A stretch of 64,000 nt of DNA from Pelomonas sp051857475 (GCF_051857475.1 NZ_JBPZGZ010000008.1:1-64000), one strand, 5' to 3'; shown: positions 1-8,362, counted from the first letter of the stretch. Notes: a model not told the origin generated them from the sequence alone. Translations and numbers: made by a program.

Positions 1-84
1 GCCGCAAGGGGCCACTCGTTGTTGCAGCCCTGGCCCGCACGCGAGTGCGGGCGGCGCGCTGCGTCTAGATTGGCCCCTTGCGGC
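1..84. repeat. Intergenic inverted repeat with nested hairpin at the window edge
   Basis: Positions 1-14 (GCCGCAAGGGGCCA) are the exact reverse complement of 71-84. Between them, 33-40 and 45-52 form a second perfect stem (GCCCGCAC, loop gcga, GTGCGGGC). The outer repeat may continue to the left of the window. No gene is visible in 1-126. It could be a terminator-like structure or one end of an intergenic repeat element; the stretch cannot be assigned further. Confidence 0.5.
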
Positions 85-126
85 GGGCCTTCGCGGCCCA
101 CTGCCATGGCGCCAACAGACCCTTAC

Positions 127-405
127 TCACCGCGGCGGCGGCGGCGGGGCCTTGATCTCGTTGCCCATGCGCTGCGCCGACTCCATGGCCTGCTTGTAGT
201 CTTCCTTGCTCATGCAGCGCCGGACCTTGCGGTTGGTGCCCGTGGCGGCCTCATAGAAGCAGACCACGTCAGCCTGCGGGCCGTCGGCCTGCGGGCTCTC
301 TGCCTGGGCGACTTGCTCCGAACGCTGCTGCGGCTGCGGAGCCGCACAGGCGGACAGCAGGGCCAGCAAGGACAGCACGCTGGTGAACTGAAGAGCAGAC
401 CTCAC
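127..405 (-). CDS. Small predicted lipoprotein, unknown function
   Basis: A 92-residue protein. I chose the GTG start at 405 because an AGGGAG ribosome site lies six bases upstream and a typical lipoprotein signal follows at once: a hydrophobic stretch ending in LLSAC, with the lipid cysteine near residue 20. The longer upstream reading frame has no comparable start. After the cysteine come a Gln/Pro/Ala-rich linker, a segment with a cysteine pair (VCFYEA...RRCMSKEDY) and a short poly-proline tail. The protein is probably anchored to a membrane facing the periplasm. I do not recognise a family with known function. It is divergent from the acyl-CoA dehydrogenase gene. Confidence 0.7.
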   Translation of the reverse strand: MRSALQFTSVLSLLALLSACAAPQPQQRSEQVAQAESPQADGPQADVVCFYEAATGTNRKVRRCMSKEDYKQAMESAQRMGNEIKAPPPPPR

Positions 406-490
406 GACGAACTCCCTGATCGAGCGAAAGCGCGAATGTAGCCTCCCGGACCGGCCCTGACACGGGCTGGCATCATCAAAGCCGACCACC

Positions 491-1645
491 ATGCCCCTGC
501 CCCTCTTCGAATCCCCCTGGATGAGTGCCGAGCACCGCCTGCTGCGGGACAGCGCGGCGCGCTTCTTCACCGAGCGCTGGCTGCCGCGCGCGGCCGGCTG
601 GCGCGAGGCTGGCCTGATGGAACGCGACACCTGGCGCGAGGCCGGCGCCCAGGGCCTGCTGTGTGCGGCCATGCCCGAGACCTTGGGCGGCAGCGGCGGA
701 GACTTCGGCCACGAGGCCGTCATCGTCATGGAGGCGGCGCGGGCCAATCTGGGTGGCTTTGGCGGCAGCGTGCATTCGGCCATCGTGGCGCCCTATCTGC
801 TGCGCCACGGCAAAGACGAGCAGCGCCGCCGCTGGCTGCCGCTGCTGGCCACGGGCGAGCGCGTCGGCGCCATCGCGATGACGGAGCCCGGCACAGGCTC
901 GGACCTGCAGGCCATCCGCACCCGCGCAAGGCGGGAGGGCGCCGACTACGTCATCAGCGGCCAGAAGACCTTCATCACCAACGGCCAGAACGCCGACCTC
1001 ATCGTCATCGTCTGCCGCACGGGTGACGCCCCGGGTGCCAAGGGACTGTCGTTGATCGTGGCCGAGATCGATGCCGGCACCACCGGCCTGACGCGTCGGC
1101 GCCTGGACAAGATCGGTCTCAAGGCCCAGGACACCAGCGAGCTCTTCTTCGACGAGCTGCGCGTGCCGGTCGCCAACCTGCTGGGCGAGCAGGAAGGCCT
1201 GGCGTTTGGCCAGCTGATGGGCGAGCTGCCGCAGGAGCGCCTGGTCATCGCCGTGCAGGCCGTCGCGATGATGGAGCGCGCGCTGGACGACACCGTGGCC
1301 TACGCCAAGCAACGCGAGGCCTTCGGCCAGACCATCTGGAGCTTCCAGAACACCCGCTTCGTGCTGGCCCAGGCCCAGAGTGATGTGCTGGCGGCGCGCA
1401 CCTTCCTCGATGCGGCCATCTCCGCCCATCTGAAAGGCGAACTCGATGCCGCCCGCGCCGCCCTGGTGAAGGCCTGGTGCAGCGACCTCGCGTCCAGACT
1501 CACCGACGCCTGCCTGCAGCTCTTCGGCGGCTACGGCTACATGCTGGAGACCCCCATCGCCGAGCTGTGGGCCGATGCCCGCGTGACACGCATCTACGGC
1601 GGCACCAACGAGATCATGAAGGAGCTGGCCTCGCGCTCGATGTGA
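491..1645 (+). CDS. Acyl-CoA dehydrogenase
   Basis: A flavoenzyme that makes the alpha,beta double bond in an acyl-CoA and passes electrons to ETF. At 384 residues it has the usual length and all three domains: N-terminal helical part, central beta domain with the signature AMTEPGTGSDL and TFITNGQNAD, and C-terminal helical domain ending in LFGGYGYM...RIYGGTNEIM. The medium-chain-type catalytic Glu just before GT in that last motif is Gly here. E249 in the QERLV helix sits where isovaleryl- and long-chain-type enzymes carry the base, so a branched or longer substrate is more likely; this is inference. No strong ribosome site precedes the ATG. It stands alone, so the pathway is not shown. Confidence 0.9.
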   Translation: MPLPLFESPWMSAEHRLLRDSAARFFTERWLPRAAGWREAGLMERDTWREAGAQGLLCAAMPETLGGSGGDFGHEAVIVMEAARANLGGFGGSVHSAIVAPYLLRHGKDEQRRRWLPLLATGERVGAIAMTEPGTGSDLQAIRTRARREGADYVISGQKTFITNGQNADLIVIVCRTGDAPGAKGLSLIVAEIDAGTTGLTRRRLDKIGLKAQDTSELFFDELRVPVANLLGEQEGLAFGQLMGELPQERLVIAVQAVAMMERALDDTVAYAKQREAFGQTIWSFQNTRFVLAQAQSDVLAARTFLDAAISAHLKGELDAARAALVKAWCSDLASRLTDACLQLFGGYGYMLETPIAELWADARVTRIYGGTNEIMKELASRSM

Positions 1646-1739
1646 GTTTTTTTGGGGCCGATGTCGAAATGGCGGGCACGCCGGGCGTCATTGTCGGACG
1701 GTGCATGTCGCGCCGTTCGAACCCAACGAGGAGATTCCC

Positions 1740-2090
1740 ATGGAATACATGCTGCTGATCCACGCCGACCCCGTCGCTTTTGCGGCGCTGAGCGAGACCG
1801 AGAGCGCTGCTGCCATGGCCGCCTACACCGCCTACGCCGAGGCACTGTCCAAGGCGGGCATTGACCGCGGCAGCAACAGGCTGAAGCCGGGCGACATGTC
1901 GACGACGGTACGCGTGCGCAACGGCAAGACCGAGGTGCTGGACGGCCCCTTCGTCGAGACCCGCGAGCAGCTGGGCGGCTACTTCATCTTGGACGTGCCC
2001 GACCTGGATGCCGCGCTGAGCTGGGCGGCCCGCTGCCCCGGTGCCAGCCACGGCACCGTCGAGGTCAGGCCCGTGTGGGATATGAAGTGA
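1740..2090 (+). CDS. YCII/DGPF-domain protein (ECF42 partner)
   Basis: A 116-residue protein starting MEYMLLIHAD, the usual start of the YciI-like DGPF family, with the diagnostic motif LDGPFVETREQLGGY in the middle. The ATG at 1740 follows an AGGAGA site; an upstream in-frame ATG at 1701 lacks one. DGPF proteins have a ferredoxin-like fold, no settled biochemical role, and in many genomes lie beside an ECF42 sigma factor. The next gene here is exactly such a sigma factor, 160 bases downstream across a repeat. The DGPF gene is therefore a likely member of that sigma factor's regulon or operon. Confidence 0.88.
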   Translation: MEYMLLIHADPVAFAALSETESAAAMAAYTAYAEALSKAGIDRGSNRLKPGDMSTTVRVRNGKTEVLDGPFVETREQLGGYFILDVPDLDAALSWAARCPGASHGTVEVRPVWDMK

Positions 2091-2131
2091 AGCCCCTCGT
2101 CCAGCCGCACACCGCCGAACGCGGTGCGTCT

Positions 2132-2223
2132 GGCCGGTCCCCCGAGGGGACGACGTCGCTTGCGGCATTGAGCCCCAAGCGACGCCAGTCGGGCCGGCTC
2201 GGGAGCGGCCCAGCGCTCGGCCC
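2132..2223 (+). repeat. Intergenic hairpin repeat, copy 1
   Basis: The 160-base gap between the DGPF and sigma-factor genes holds a structured repeat. It starts with cGGTCCCCCGaGGGGAC, continues with a perfect nine-base stem (CGTCGCTTG, 14-base loop, CAAGCGACG), and ends with GGGCCGGCTcGGGAGCGGCCC. The same order of blocks appears in reverse orientation at 63868-63960. It is a dispersed intergenic repeat; whether it ends transcripts or is a small mobile sequence cannot be told from two copies. Confidence 0.65.
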
Positions 2224-2250
2224 AGGATTGCAACACTCCATGCGCCACAA

Positions 2251-3498
2251 GTGCAGCAAATGCCAGATGGGCAAGTGAATCCCGCCGCCGCCGCGGAGCA
2301 GGCGGCGCGGCGCAGCTATGGGCGCCTCGTGGCCTTTCTGTCGGCCCGCTCGCGCGACGTGGCCGGCGCGGAGGACGCGCTGGCCGACGCCTTCGAGACC
2401 GCCCTGGCCCGCTGGCCGCTGGACGGCGTGCCCGACAACCCCGATGCCTGGCTGCTGACCGTCGCGCGCCGCAAGACGGCCGACGCCTTGCGCGAGCGGC
2501 GGCGTGGCGACGAAGCCGCCGCCTGGCTGGAATGGCTGGCCGAGCTCGAGACGCCGCCCGAAGCGCATGCGCTGCCGGACCGGCGCCTGGAGCTGATGTT
2601 CGCCTGCGCCCACCCGGCCATCGACGCGGCCGCCCGTGCGCCGCTGATGCTGCAGGCCGTGCTCGGCTTCGACGCCGCAACCATCGCCGCGGCCTTCCTG
2701 GTGGCGCCGGCCGCGATGAGCCAGCGCCTGGTGCGTGCAAAGGCCAAGATCCGCCAGGCCGGCATCGGCCTGCAAGTCCCGGCCCGCGATGAACTGGCCG
2801 AGCGCCTGGGCGCAGTGCTTTCGGCAATCTACGCCGTCTATGCAGACGCCTGGACCGACGCCACCGGCACGGACCCGCGCCGGCGCGACCTCGCCGACGA
2901 GGCGATCTGCCTCGCCCGCCTCGTCGCCTCGCTGCTGCCGCAGGAGCCCGAGGCCCTGGGCCTGCTCGCCCTGATGCTGTATTCCCACGCGCGCCGTGCC
3001 GCCCGCCGTGACGTCGACGGTGTCTATGTCCCGTTGACGATGCAGGACCCGGCGCGCTGGGAGGGCCAGCTCATCCGGGAGGCCGAAGGGCTGTTGCACC
3101 TGGCCAGCAGCCACGGCCGCATGGGCCGCTACCAGCTCGAGGCAGCCCTGCAATCGGCCCATGTCCAGGGCCGGCGCAGCGGCCGCGTCGACTGGCCGGC
3201 CATCGAGCGCCTGTACGCCGCGCTGTGCGAGCTGACCGGCTCGCCGGTCGCCGCGCTGAACCACGCCGTGGCGCTGTCCCACACGACCGACGCCACGGCA
3301 GCTCTGGCGGCACTGGACACGCTGCATGCGGCGTTGAGCGACTACCAGCCCTACTGGGCCGCGCGCGCCGAGCTGCTGGGCCGCTGCGGCCGCGAGGCGC
3401 AAGCGCGCGAAGCCTGCGGGCGTGCGGTTGCGCTGGAAAGCGATGAAGCCGTGCGCGAATTCCTGCGGCGCCGCGCTGCGGCTTGGGGCTCACAATGA
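2251..3498 (+). CDS. ECF42-type RNA polymerase sigma factor with C-terminal helical extension
   Basis: Directs RNA polymerase to its own promoter set. The N-terminal ~170 residues are sigma-70 regions 2 and 4: AEDALADAFETALARWPLDGVP, then NPDAWLLTVARRKTADALR, then a region-4 helix-turn-helix ending AMSQRLVRAKAKIRQAG. The remaining ~240 residues form an Ala-rich helical, TPR-like extension (AICLARLVASLLPQEPEALGLLALMLYSHARR). This two-part build, about 415 residues, beside a DGPF gene is the hallmark of group ECF42, which has no classical anti-sigma factor. The start is uncertain: GTG at 2275 (VNPAAAAEQ) is an equally good choice and neither has a clear ribosome site. Its end overlaps the extended frame of the next gene but not its preferred start. 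Confidence 0.88.
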   Translation: MQQMPDGQVNPAAAAEQAARRSYGRLVAFLSARSRDVAGAEDALADAFETALARWPLDGVPDNPDAWLLTVARRKTADALRERRRGDEAAAWLEWLAELETPPEAHALPDRRLELMFACAHPAIDAAARAPLMLQAVLGFDAATIAAAFLVAPAAMSQRLVRAKAKIRQAGIGLQVPARDELAERLGAVLSAIYAVYADAWTDATGTDPRRRDLADEAICLARLVASLLPQEPEALGLLALMLYSHARRAARRDVDGVYVPLTMQDPARWEGQLIREAEGLLHLASSHGRMGRYQLEAALQSAHVQGRRSGRVDWPAIERLYAALCELTGSPVAALNHAVALSHTTDATAALAALDTLHAALSDYQPYWAARAELLGRCGREAQAREACGRAVALESDEAVREFLRRRAAAWGSQ

Positions 3499-3527
3499 AG
3501 TTCGCCCAAGTACTGCCAGGATCCCCG

Positions 3528-4730
3528 ATGTTCGACGCCTATCTCTACGACCACTGCCGCACGCCGCGCGGCAAGGGCAAGCCCGAAGGGTCGCTGCATG
3601 CAGCCACGCCGATCTGGCTGGTGCGCAGCGTGCTGCAGGCCCTGCAGCAGCGCACGGGGCTGGACACCACGCTGGTCGACGATGTCGTGCTGGGCTGTGT
3701 GACGCCCATCGCCGAGCAGGGCGGAGACATCGCCCGCATCGCCGTACTGGACGCCGGCTGGGCGCAGACGGTCGCCGGCGTCACCCAGTCGCGCTTCTGC
3801 GCCTCCGGGCTGGAAAGCGTGAACCTGGCCGCGGCCAAGGTGGCGAGCGGCTTCGAGCAACTGGTCGTTGCCGGTGGTGTGGAAAGCATGAGCCGCGTGC
3901 CCATGGGGAGCGACGGCGGTGCCTGGATGCTGGACGAACGCGTCGTCCATGCCATCGGCTTCGTGCCGCAAGGCATCAGCGCCGATCTCATCGCGACGCT
4001 GGAAGGCTTCACGCGCGAGGAGCTGGACGCCTGGGCGGCCCGCTCCCACCAGCGTGCGGCGATGGCCCGCGCCGAGGGCCGCTTTGCGAAGGCCCTGGTG
4101 CCGGTGCATGACCCCGCCGGCGTCCTGCTGCTGGCCGAGGACGAGACCATCCGCCCGCAGACGACGGCCGAAACCCTGGCCGCGCTGAATCCGAGCTTCA
4201 TCAAGCTGGGCGCGAAATTCGACGGCCTGGCACTCAAGAAGTACCAGCAGGCCGCAGCCATCGAGCACCGCCACCATGCCGGCAATTCGTCCGGCATCGT
4301 CGACGGCGCAGCCCTGGTGCTGGTGGGTTCCAGAGCCGGTGGCGACGCGGCCGGGCTCAAGCCACGCGCCCGCATCCGCGCAGCGGCAGTGACCGGCAGC
4401 GAGCCGACCATCATGCTGACCGGCACGACGCCGGCCTGCCAGAAGGCGCTGCGTCAGGCCGGCATGCAGGCCAGCGACATCGACTTGTGGGAAATCAACG
4501 AGGCCTTTGCGGCCGTGCCGATGAAGACGGCGCGCGACCTCGGCCTGGACCTGGATCGCATCAATGTGAACGGCGGCTCGATCGCCCTTGGCCACCCGCT
4601 CGGCGCCACCGGCGCCATGCTGCTGGGCACGCTGCTCGATGAACTCGAGCGGCGCGACCTGCAGACCGGCGCCGTGACACTGTGCGTGGGCGGGGGCATG
4701 GGCATCGCCACCATCATCGAACGCGTTTAG
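3528..4730 (+). CDS. Acetyl-CoA C-acyltransferase (thiolase)
   Basis: Cleaves 3-ketoacyl-CoA with CoA, or condenses acyl-CoAs in reverse. The ATG at 3528 has a CCAGGA site six bases upstream and gives 400 residues, the family norm; an earlier ATG in frame is less likely. Catalytic parts are all present: nucleophile C91 in TQSRFCASGLES, the NEAFA motif, His in NVNGGSIALGHPLGATG, and the second Cys in CVGGGMG near the end. It may cooperate with the acyl-CoA dehydrogenase 2 kb upstream in fatty-acid or branched-chain breakdown, but no hydratase or hydroxyacyl dehydrogenase is nearby. It overlaps the convergent lipoprotein gene by four bases. Confidence 0.92.
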   Translation: MFDAYLYDHCRTPRGKGKPEGSLHAATPIWLVRSVLQALQQRTGLDTTLVDDVVLGCVTPIAEQGGDIARIAVLDAGWAQTVAGVTQSRFCASGLESVNLAAAKVASGFEQLVVAGGVESMSRVPMGSDGGAWMLDERVVHAIGFVPQGISADLIATLEGFTREELDAWAARSHQRAAMARAEGRFAKALVPVHDPAGVLLLAEDETIRPQTTAETLAALNPSFIKLGAKFDGLALKKYQQAAAIEHRHHAGNSSGIVDGAALVLVGSRAGGDAAGLKPRARIRAAAVTGSEPTIMLTGTTPACQKALRQAGMQASDIDLWEINEAFAAVPMKTARDLGLDLDRINVNGGSIALGHPLGATGAMLLGTLLDELERRDLQTGAVTLCVGGGMGIATIIERV

Positions 4731-5059
4731 AGGCGGATCCAGCCGCCGGCACGCAGATGCCAGCGCCCGCCGCTGTTCTCCCAGCGGTGGGGCTCATAGC
4801 GATAGCCGGCGCGCGGGCGCTCGTAGTAGCCGGGCACCCAGTGGTGGCGGCCACTGCTCCAGCCCCAGTAGCCGCCAATCCAGACCGCGCCCGGGTAGGG
4901 CATGACGGGAACGACCTCGGCATAGGGCGCCGGCGGCGGTGCGTCGACGACGATGGTCGAGCCGCCGTCGTAGTAGCCGGCCCGGTGGGCGGGCACGACC
5001 ACGCAGGCCGACAGCAGGGCCGATGAGGCCAGGGCAAGCACCAGAGTCAGTTTTTTCAT
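4727..5059 (-). CDS. YXWGXW-type small lipoprotein
   Basis: 110 residues. The signal peptide MKKLTLVLALASSALLSAC ends in a lipobox with the cysteine at position 19, so the protein is lipid-anchored in the envelope. The rest is rich in Tyr, Trp, Gly and Pro, with the repeat pattern WIGGYWGWSSGRHHWVPGYYERP that defines the YXWGXW group of short exported proteins. No enzyme motif is seen and the role is unknown. The next minus-strand gene upstream is a second small Tyr/Gly-rich lipoprotein, so the two may be co-transcribed or duplicates. Confidence 0.8.
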   Translation of the reverse strand: MKKLTLVLALASSALLSACVVVPAHRAGYYDGGSTIVVDAPPPAPYAEVVPVMPYPGAVWIGGYWGWSSGRHHWVPGYYERPRAGYRYEPHRWENSGGRWHLRAGGWIRL

Positions 5060-5104
5060 TGGAATCTCCAGGCCGCGTCGGGGCAGCGGCGGGTTGTCGC
5101 CGGT

Positions 5105-5257
5105 TTATCGAGGGCCGTAACCGCCACCGCGGTAATAGCCGCCATCGCGGTGGTAGCCACCGTCACGGTAGTAGCCGTGGCGGGGCGGCACGATGATGCA
5201 GCCCGAGAGCAGGGCGGCGGAAGTGATCAGGCTGATGGCAAGGGCCAGGCGTTTCAT
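5105..5257 (-). CDS. Very small Gly/Tyr-rich lipoprotein
   Basis: 50 residues only. I start it at the ATG at 5257 behind a GGAG site rather than at an upstream in-frame ATG. The signal MKRLALAISLITSAALLSGC gives a lipobox at residue 20. The mature part is about 30 residues, with three near-repeats of the type YYRDGGYHRDGG ending GYGPR. It is similar in style to the neighbouring YXWGXW lipoprotein. No function can be assigned. Confidence 0.65.
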   Translation of the reverse strand: MKRLALAISLITSAALLSGCIIVPPRHGYYRDGGYHRDGGYYRGGGYGPR

Positions 5258-5477
5258 GGGACTACTCCAGGCCGCAAAAACACGGCCGTACGCCACTAAC
5301 CCCCCAGGCCCCTTAGCGGATGACCTGGCGTCACAGAGGGTTACTTGGTTGCCGCTTTGTAGAGTTGCCTGCGCATCCTTTAGATGACTGGGTCGGTGGC
5401 GTTAGCAGACGTTTCCTGCCGCTTATCATCCGCGCGCGCAATCCAGCGTAACCGGCGTCATGAGCTCCGTTGATTCC

Positions 5478-5723
5478 ATGAAACACCTTCTGCTTTCCTC
5501 CCTGTTCGCCCTCGCACTGGCAGGCTGTGCCTCGACCCCTGCGCCCACCACCAACACGGCCGCCAACGACGGCGGCGCCACGTGCGAAAAGGAAGTCTCG
5601 ACGGGTTCGATGCTGTCCAAGTCGCGCTGCCGCACCGCCGAGCAGCGTGAGGCCGAGCGCGCCGGCGTTGCCGCCACCGCCGACGCCATCCGCCAACAGC
5701 GCAACCTGCCGCCGGGCAAGTAA
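5478..5723 (+). CDS. Small lipoprotein, unknown function
   Basis: 81 residues from the ATG at 5478; an in-frame ATG at 5460 adds six polar residues before the signal and is less likely. MKHLLLSSLFALALAGC is a clean lipoprotein signal with the cysteine at position 17. The mature part has a Thr/Ala/Pro linker, then TCEKEVSTGSMLSKSRC with two cysteines that may pair, and a charged helical tail. The cysteine spacing recalls the first small lipoprotein of the window (127-405). It is convergent with the MFS gene, with a six-base gap. Confidence 0.7.
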   Translation: MKHLLLSSLFALALAGCASTPAPTTNTAANDGGATCEKEVSTGSMLSKSRCRTAEQREAERAGVAATADAIRQQRNLPPGK

Positions 5724-5729
5724 TCCGCT

Positions 5730-6920
5730 TCAGGCCTCCTGGCGGCGCACCGCCACCAGGAGCAGCATGCCGGCCGCCAGCACGGCGGCCGTCAGCCACA
5801 CCGCGGCGTCAAAGCTGCCGCTGGCTTCCACCATATGACCGGTCAACGCGGGAGCGCTGACTTGGGCCACGCCATAGCTCAGCGTCAGCCGGGCCATGGC
5901 CTTGCCCGGATTGGCCGGCGAGTGCCGGCCGACCAGGGCCAGCGTCAGGCTGACGATGCCGATGAAGGTCGCGCCGTACAGCAACGCACCCGCCAACGCC
6001 GCCACCAGCCCGCTGGCCAGCACCGGCAGCAGCACGCCGCAGATCTGCAGGCCGAAGGCGATCAGCAACGCGCCCACGTCGCCGGTGCGGCGTGCGATGC
6101 GGTCCCAGACGAACACGGCCGGTGTTGACGCCAGGCCCACCAGCAGCCACGCCCAGGGCCCCTGGCCGGCCAGCAGCGGCTGCTTCTCGACGATGGCGAC
6201 CGTGAAGGTCGCGTTGACGACGAAACCCCAGCCACCGCAGAAATAGGCCGCTGCCATCAGCCCCACCCAGCGCCGGCTGGGCGCAGCGCCGGCCGCGGCC
6301 TGGGTGGCCCGCGGCGGCACCGGCGGCCGCCACCACCAGGCCGGCAACAGGAAGGCCAGGCCCAGCAGCGCAAAGCCCTGCCATTGCGCCGCCCAGCCCA
6401 GCTCCAGCCGCGTCATGCCCATCGCGCCCAGAGCCGACACGACGATGCCCAGGCCCAGGCCGATGAAATAGATGCCGAGTTCCGGCCGACGTCCGGACCG
6501 GATCAGCCAGCCCTGCACCAGGCCCGAACCCAGCAGCATGCCGGCCGCGCCGCACAGGCCGCCGACATAGCGCGACAGGGCCCAGACGCCGAAGCTGGTG
6601 CTCCACCCCATCAGCGCCGTGATCAGCAGTGCCAGCGGCAGCCCCCAGACGTAGAGGCGCTGCCGCCATGCCGGGCTTTCGATCCAGGCGGCCAGCAGCG
6701 CGCCGCTCATATAGCCGGCGTAGTTGATGGCCGCCAGCAGGCCGCCATCGGCCACGCCCAGGCCGGCCTGGGCATGCATCAGCGGCAGCAGCGGCGTGTA
6801 GGCGAAACGCGCCAGGCCGATGGTCAGCACCAGGGCGCAGATACCGCCCAGCAGAACCTGCCAGGCTTGCAGACGGGACTCGGGTTCGGGCATGGCCGCA
6901 GGATAGGGCGAGTCGGGCAT
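5730..6920 (-). CDS. MFS transporter, YbfB/YjiJ type
   Basis: Integral membrane carrier of about 396 residues with twelve predicted membrane helices. The N-terminal stretch LTIGLARFAYTPLLPLM with Gly-Leu-Ala-Arg-Phe-x-Tyr is characteristic of the YbfB/YjiJ branch of the major facilitator family, as is the SGALLAAW helix that follows. Substrates of this branch are unknown; some members are discussed as exporters. I chose the start at 6920 (GGAG upstream); ATG at 6893 is also possible. It is divergent from the MtfA-like gene. Confidence 0.82.
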   Translation of the reverse strand: MPDSPYPAAMPEPESRLQAWQVLLGGICALVLTIGLARFAYTPLLPLMHAQAGLGVADGGLLAAINYAGYMSGALLAAWIESPAWRQRLYVWGLPLALLITALMGWSTSFGVWALSRYVGGLCGAAGMLLGSGLVQGWLIRSGRRPELGIYFIGLGLGIVVSALGAMGMTRLELGWAAQWQGFALLGLAFLLPAWWWRPPVPPRATQAAAGAAPSRRWVGLMAAAYFCGGWGFVVNATFTVAIVEKQPLLAGQGPWAWLLVGLASTPAVFVWDRIARRTGDVGALLIAFGLQICGVLLPVLASGLVAALAGALLYGATFIGIVSLTLALVGRHSPANPGKAMARLTLSYGVAQVSAPALTGHMVEASGSFDAAVWLTAAVLAAGMLLLVAVRRQEA

Positions 6921-6973
6921 ACCCCGAGCTCCGGGGGACTTGCAAAGCACGGCGGCGAGCCCAGTTGCGAACC

Positions 6974-7795
6974 ATGCCGCTGTTCATCTGCTTCTGCCTC
7001 GTCCTGCTCGCCTCCGCCGGCATCGCGCTGTGGCCGCTGTGGGTGCGCCGGCGCCGCGAACGCATCGCGAGCCGCCCTTTCCCTCAGTCCTGGCGGCGCC
7101 TGCTGCGTCGGCATGTGCCGCTGGTGTCCCGCCTGCCAGCCCGCCAGCAGCTGCGGCTGAAGGGGCTGATGCAGGTCTTCCTGGCCGAGAAGCCCATCCT
7201 TGGCTGCCGCGGCCTGCGCGTGACGGACGAGATCCGCGTGACCATCGCGGCTTTGGCCTGCCTGCCCCTGCTCGGTTCGGCGCGCGGCCTCTATCCGGAA
7301 TTGCGCCAGGTGCTGATCTACCCCGGCGCCTTTGTCGTCGACCGGCCGGTGACGGAATCGGGCGGCGTGCTGTCGGACCAGCGCCGCGTGCTGGCCGGCG
7401 AAAGCTGGAGCCAGGGCCAGGTGCTGCTGGCCTGGGACGAGGTCAAGCGCGGTGCGTCAACGCCCGGCGACGGCCACAACGTCGTCATCCATGAGTTCGC
7501 CCACCAGCTGGACCAGGCCGGCGGCCCGGCCAATGGCGCACCGGCCCTGCCGACGGCCGAGGCCTACCGGCGCTGGTCGACGGTGATGCAGAACGAGTTC
7601 GATGCGCTGCGCTGGCGGCTGGCACGCGGCGAGCCGGGGCTCATCGATCCCTATGCGGCGACCGACCCGGCGGAGTTCTTCGCGGTGATCAGCGAGCTGT
7701 TCTTCGAGCGGCCGATCGAGTTGGCAGCCGGGCACCCGGCGCTGTATGCAGAGCTGAGCAGCTACTACAAGCTCGACCCGGCGAGCTGGAACTGA
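6974..7795 (+). CDS. mtfA: M90-family zinc peptidase, MtfA-like
   Basis: A 273-residue protein with one N-terminal membrane helix (about residues 2-22) and a downstream peptidase domain. The zinc motif HEFAH lies at 173-177, followed by QLD, and a second conserved block NEFDALRW...DPAEFFAVISELFFERP supplies the third ligand region; this matches the MtfA (DUF980/M90) family. In E. coli MtfA binds the glucose repressor Mlc and is soluble, so the added membrane helix is notable but also seen in other proteobacterial members. I use the ATG at 6974; the earlier in-frame codon is TTG. It is convergent with cheZ, 12 bases apart. Confidence 0.85.
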   Translation: MPLFICFCLVLLASAGIALWPLWVRRRRERIASRPFPQSWRRLLRRHVPLVSRLPARQQLRLKGLMQVFLAEKPILGCRGLRVTDEIRVTIAALACLPLLGSARGLYPELRQVLIYPGAFVVDRPVTESGGVLSDQRRVLAGESWSQGQVLLAWDEVKRGASTPGDGHNVVIHEFAHQLDQAGGPANGAPALPTAEAYRRWSTVMQNEFDALRWRLARGEPGLIDPYAATDPAEFFAVISELFFERPIELAAGHPALYAELSSYYKLDPASWN

Positions 7796-7807
7796 AAACA
7801 CAGGAGG

Positions 7808-8362
7808 TCAGAAGCCGAGGGAAGCCAGCAGGTCGTCCACGTCGTCCTGCTTGAGCGCCTTGTCAGGCGTCTGCACGCCGCCCAGTTCGGCAGACGTGGC
7901 GGCAGAGGCCGGTGCCGGAAGGGATGCGACGAGATCCTTGAGCGGCGGCTCGGCGCGCTCCAGCATCCGGCTGACCTTGTTGATGACCTGGCCGGAGAGA
8001 TCCTGGAAGTCCTGCGACATCATGATCTCGGTGTGCAGCGACTTCTCGCGCGCGGCAAAGCTCGCGGCATCCGACGCGTAGGCGGCGCACAGCTTCATCA
8101 GGGCGCGGGCACGGTCGGGGCTGATGTTGCTAGACAGGGCCAGGCGGTTCAGCGCGTCGGACAGCTCGCGGCCCTTCTTGCGCACGGCCTCGGCGTCGTC
8201 GGCGGCGGCTTCCACCAAGTTCAGCACCTTGGTGGCGGCCTGCTCCGTCATGCTGCGCACATAGGCCAGGCGCTCGCGCGCGTCGGGCAGTTCCTCGACC
8301 ACATCATGCAGGACCTGGGCGGCGTCGGCCCGGATCATGGCCTGGATGGATGCGTCGGACAT
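7808..8362 (-). CDS. cheZ: CheY-P phosphatase CheZ
   Basis: Removes phosphate from CheY-P and so ends the chemotaxis signal at the flagellar motor. 184 residues, all helical as expected, with the active-site helix SQDFQDLSGQVINKV carrying the Gln that CheZ inserts into CheY, and the C-terminal CheY-binding tail QDDVDDLLASLGF. The ATG at 8362 follows an AGGGAG site; the longer frame starting at 8389 is not needed. No other che or fli gene is in the window, so this copy stands apart from a chemotaxis operon. Confidence 0.92.
   Translation of the reverse strand: MSDASIQAMIRADAAQVLHDVVEELPDARERLAYVRSMTEQAATKVLNLVEAAADDAEAVRKKGRELSDALNRLALSSNISPDRARALMKLCAAYASDAASFAAREKSLHTEIMMSQDFQDLSGQVINKVSRMLERAEPPLKDLVASLPAPASAATSAELGGVQTPDKALKQDDVDDLLASLGF

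Noticed and set aside
1646..1656. T-run after the acyl-CoA dehydrogenase as an intrinsic terminator
   Set aside because: No stable stem precedes the T-run.
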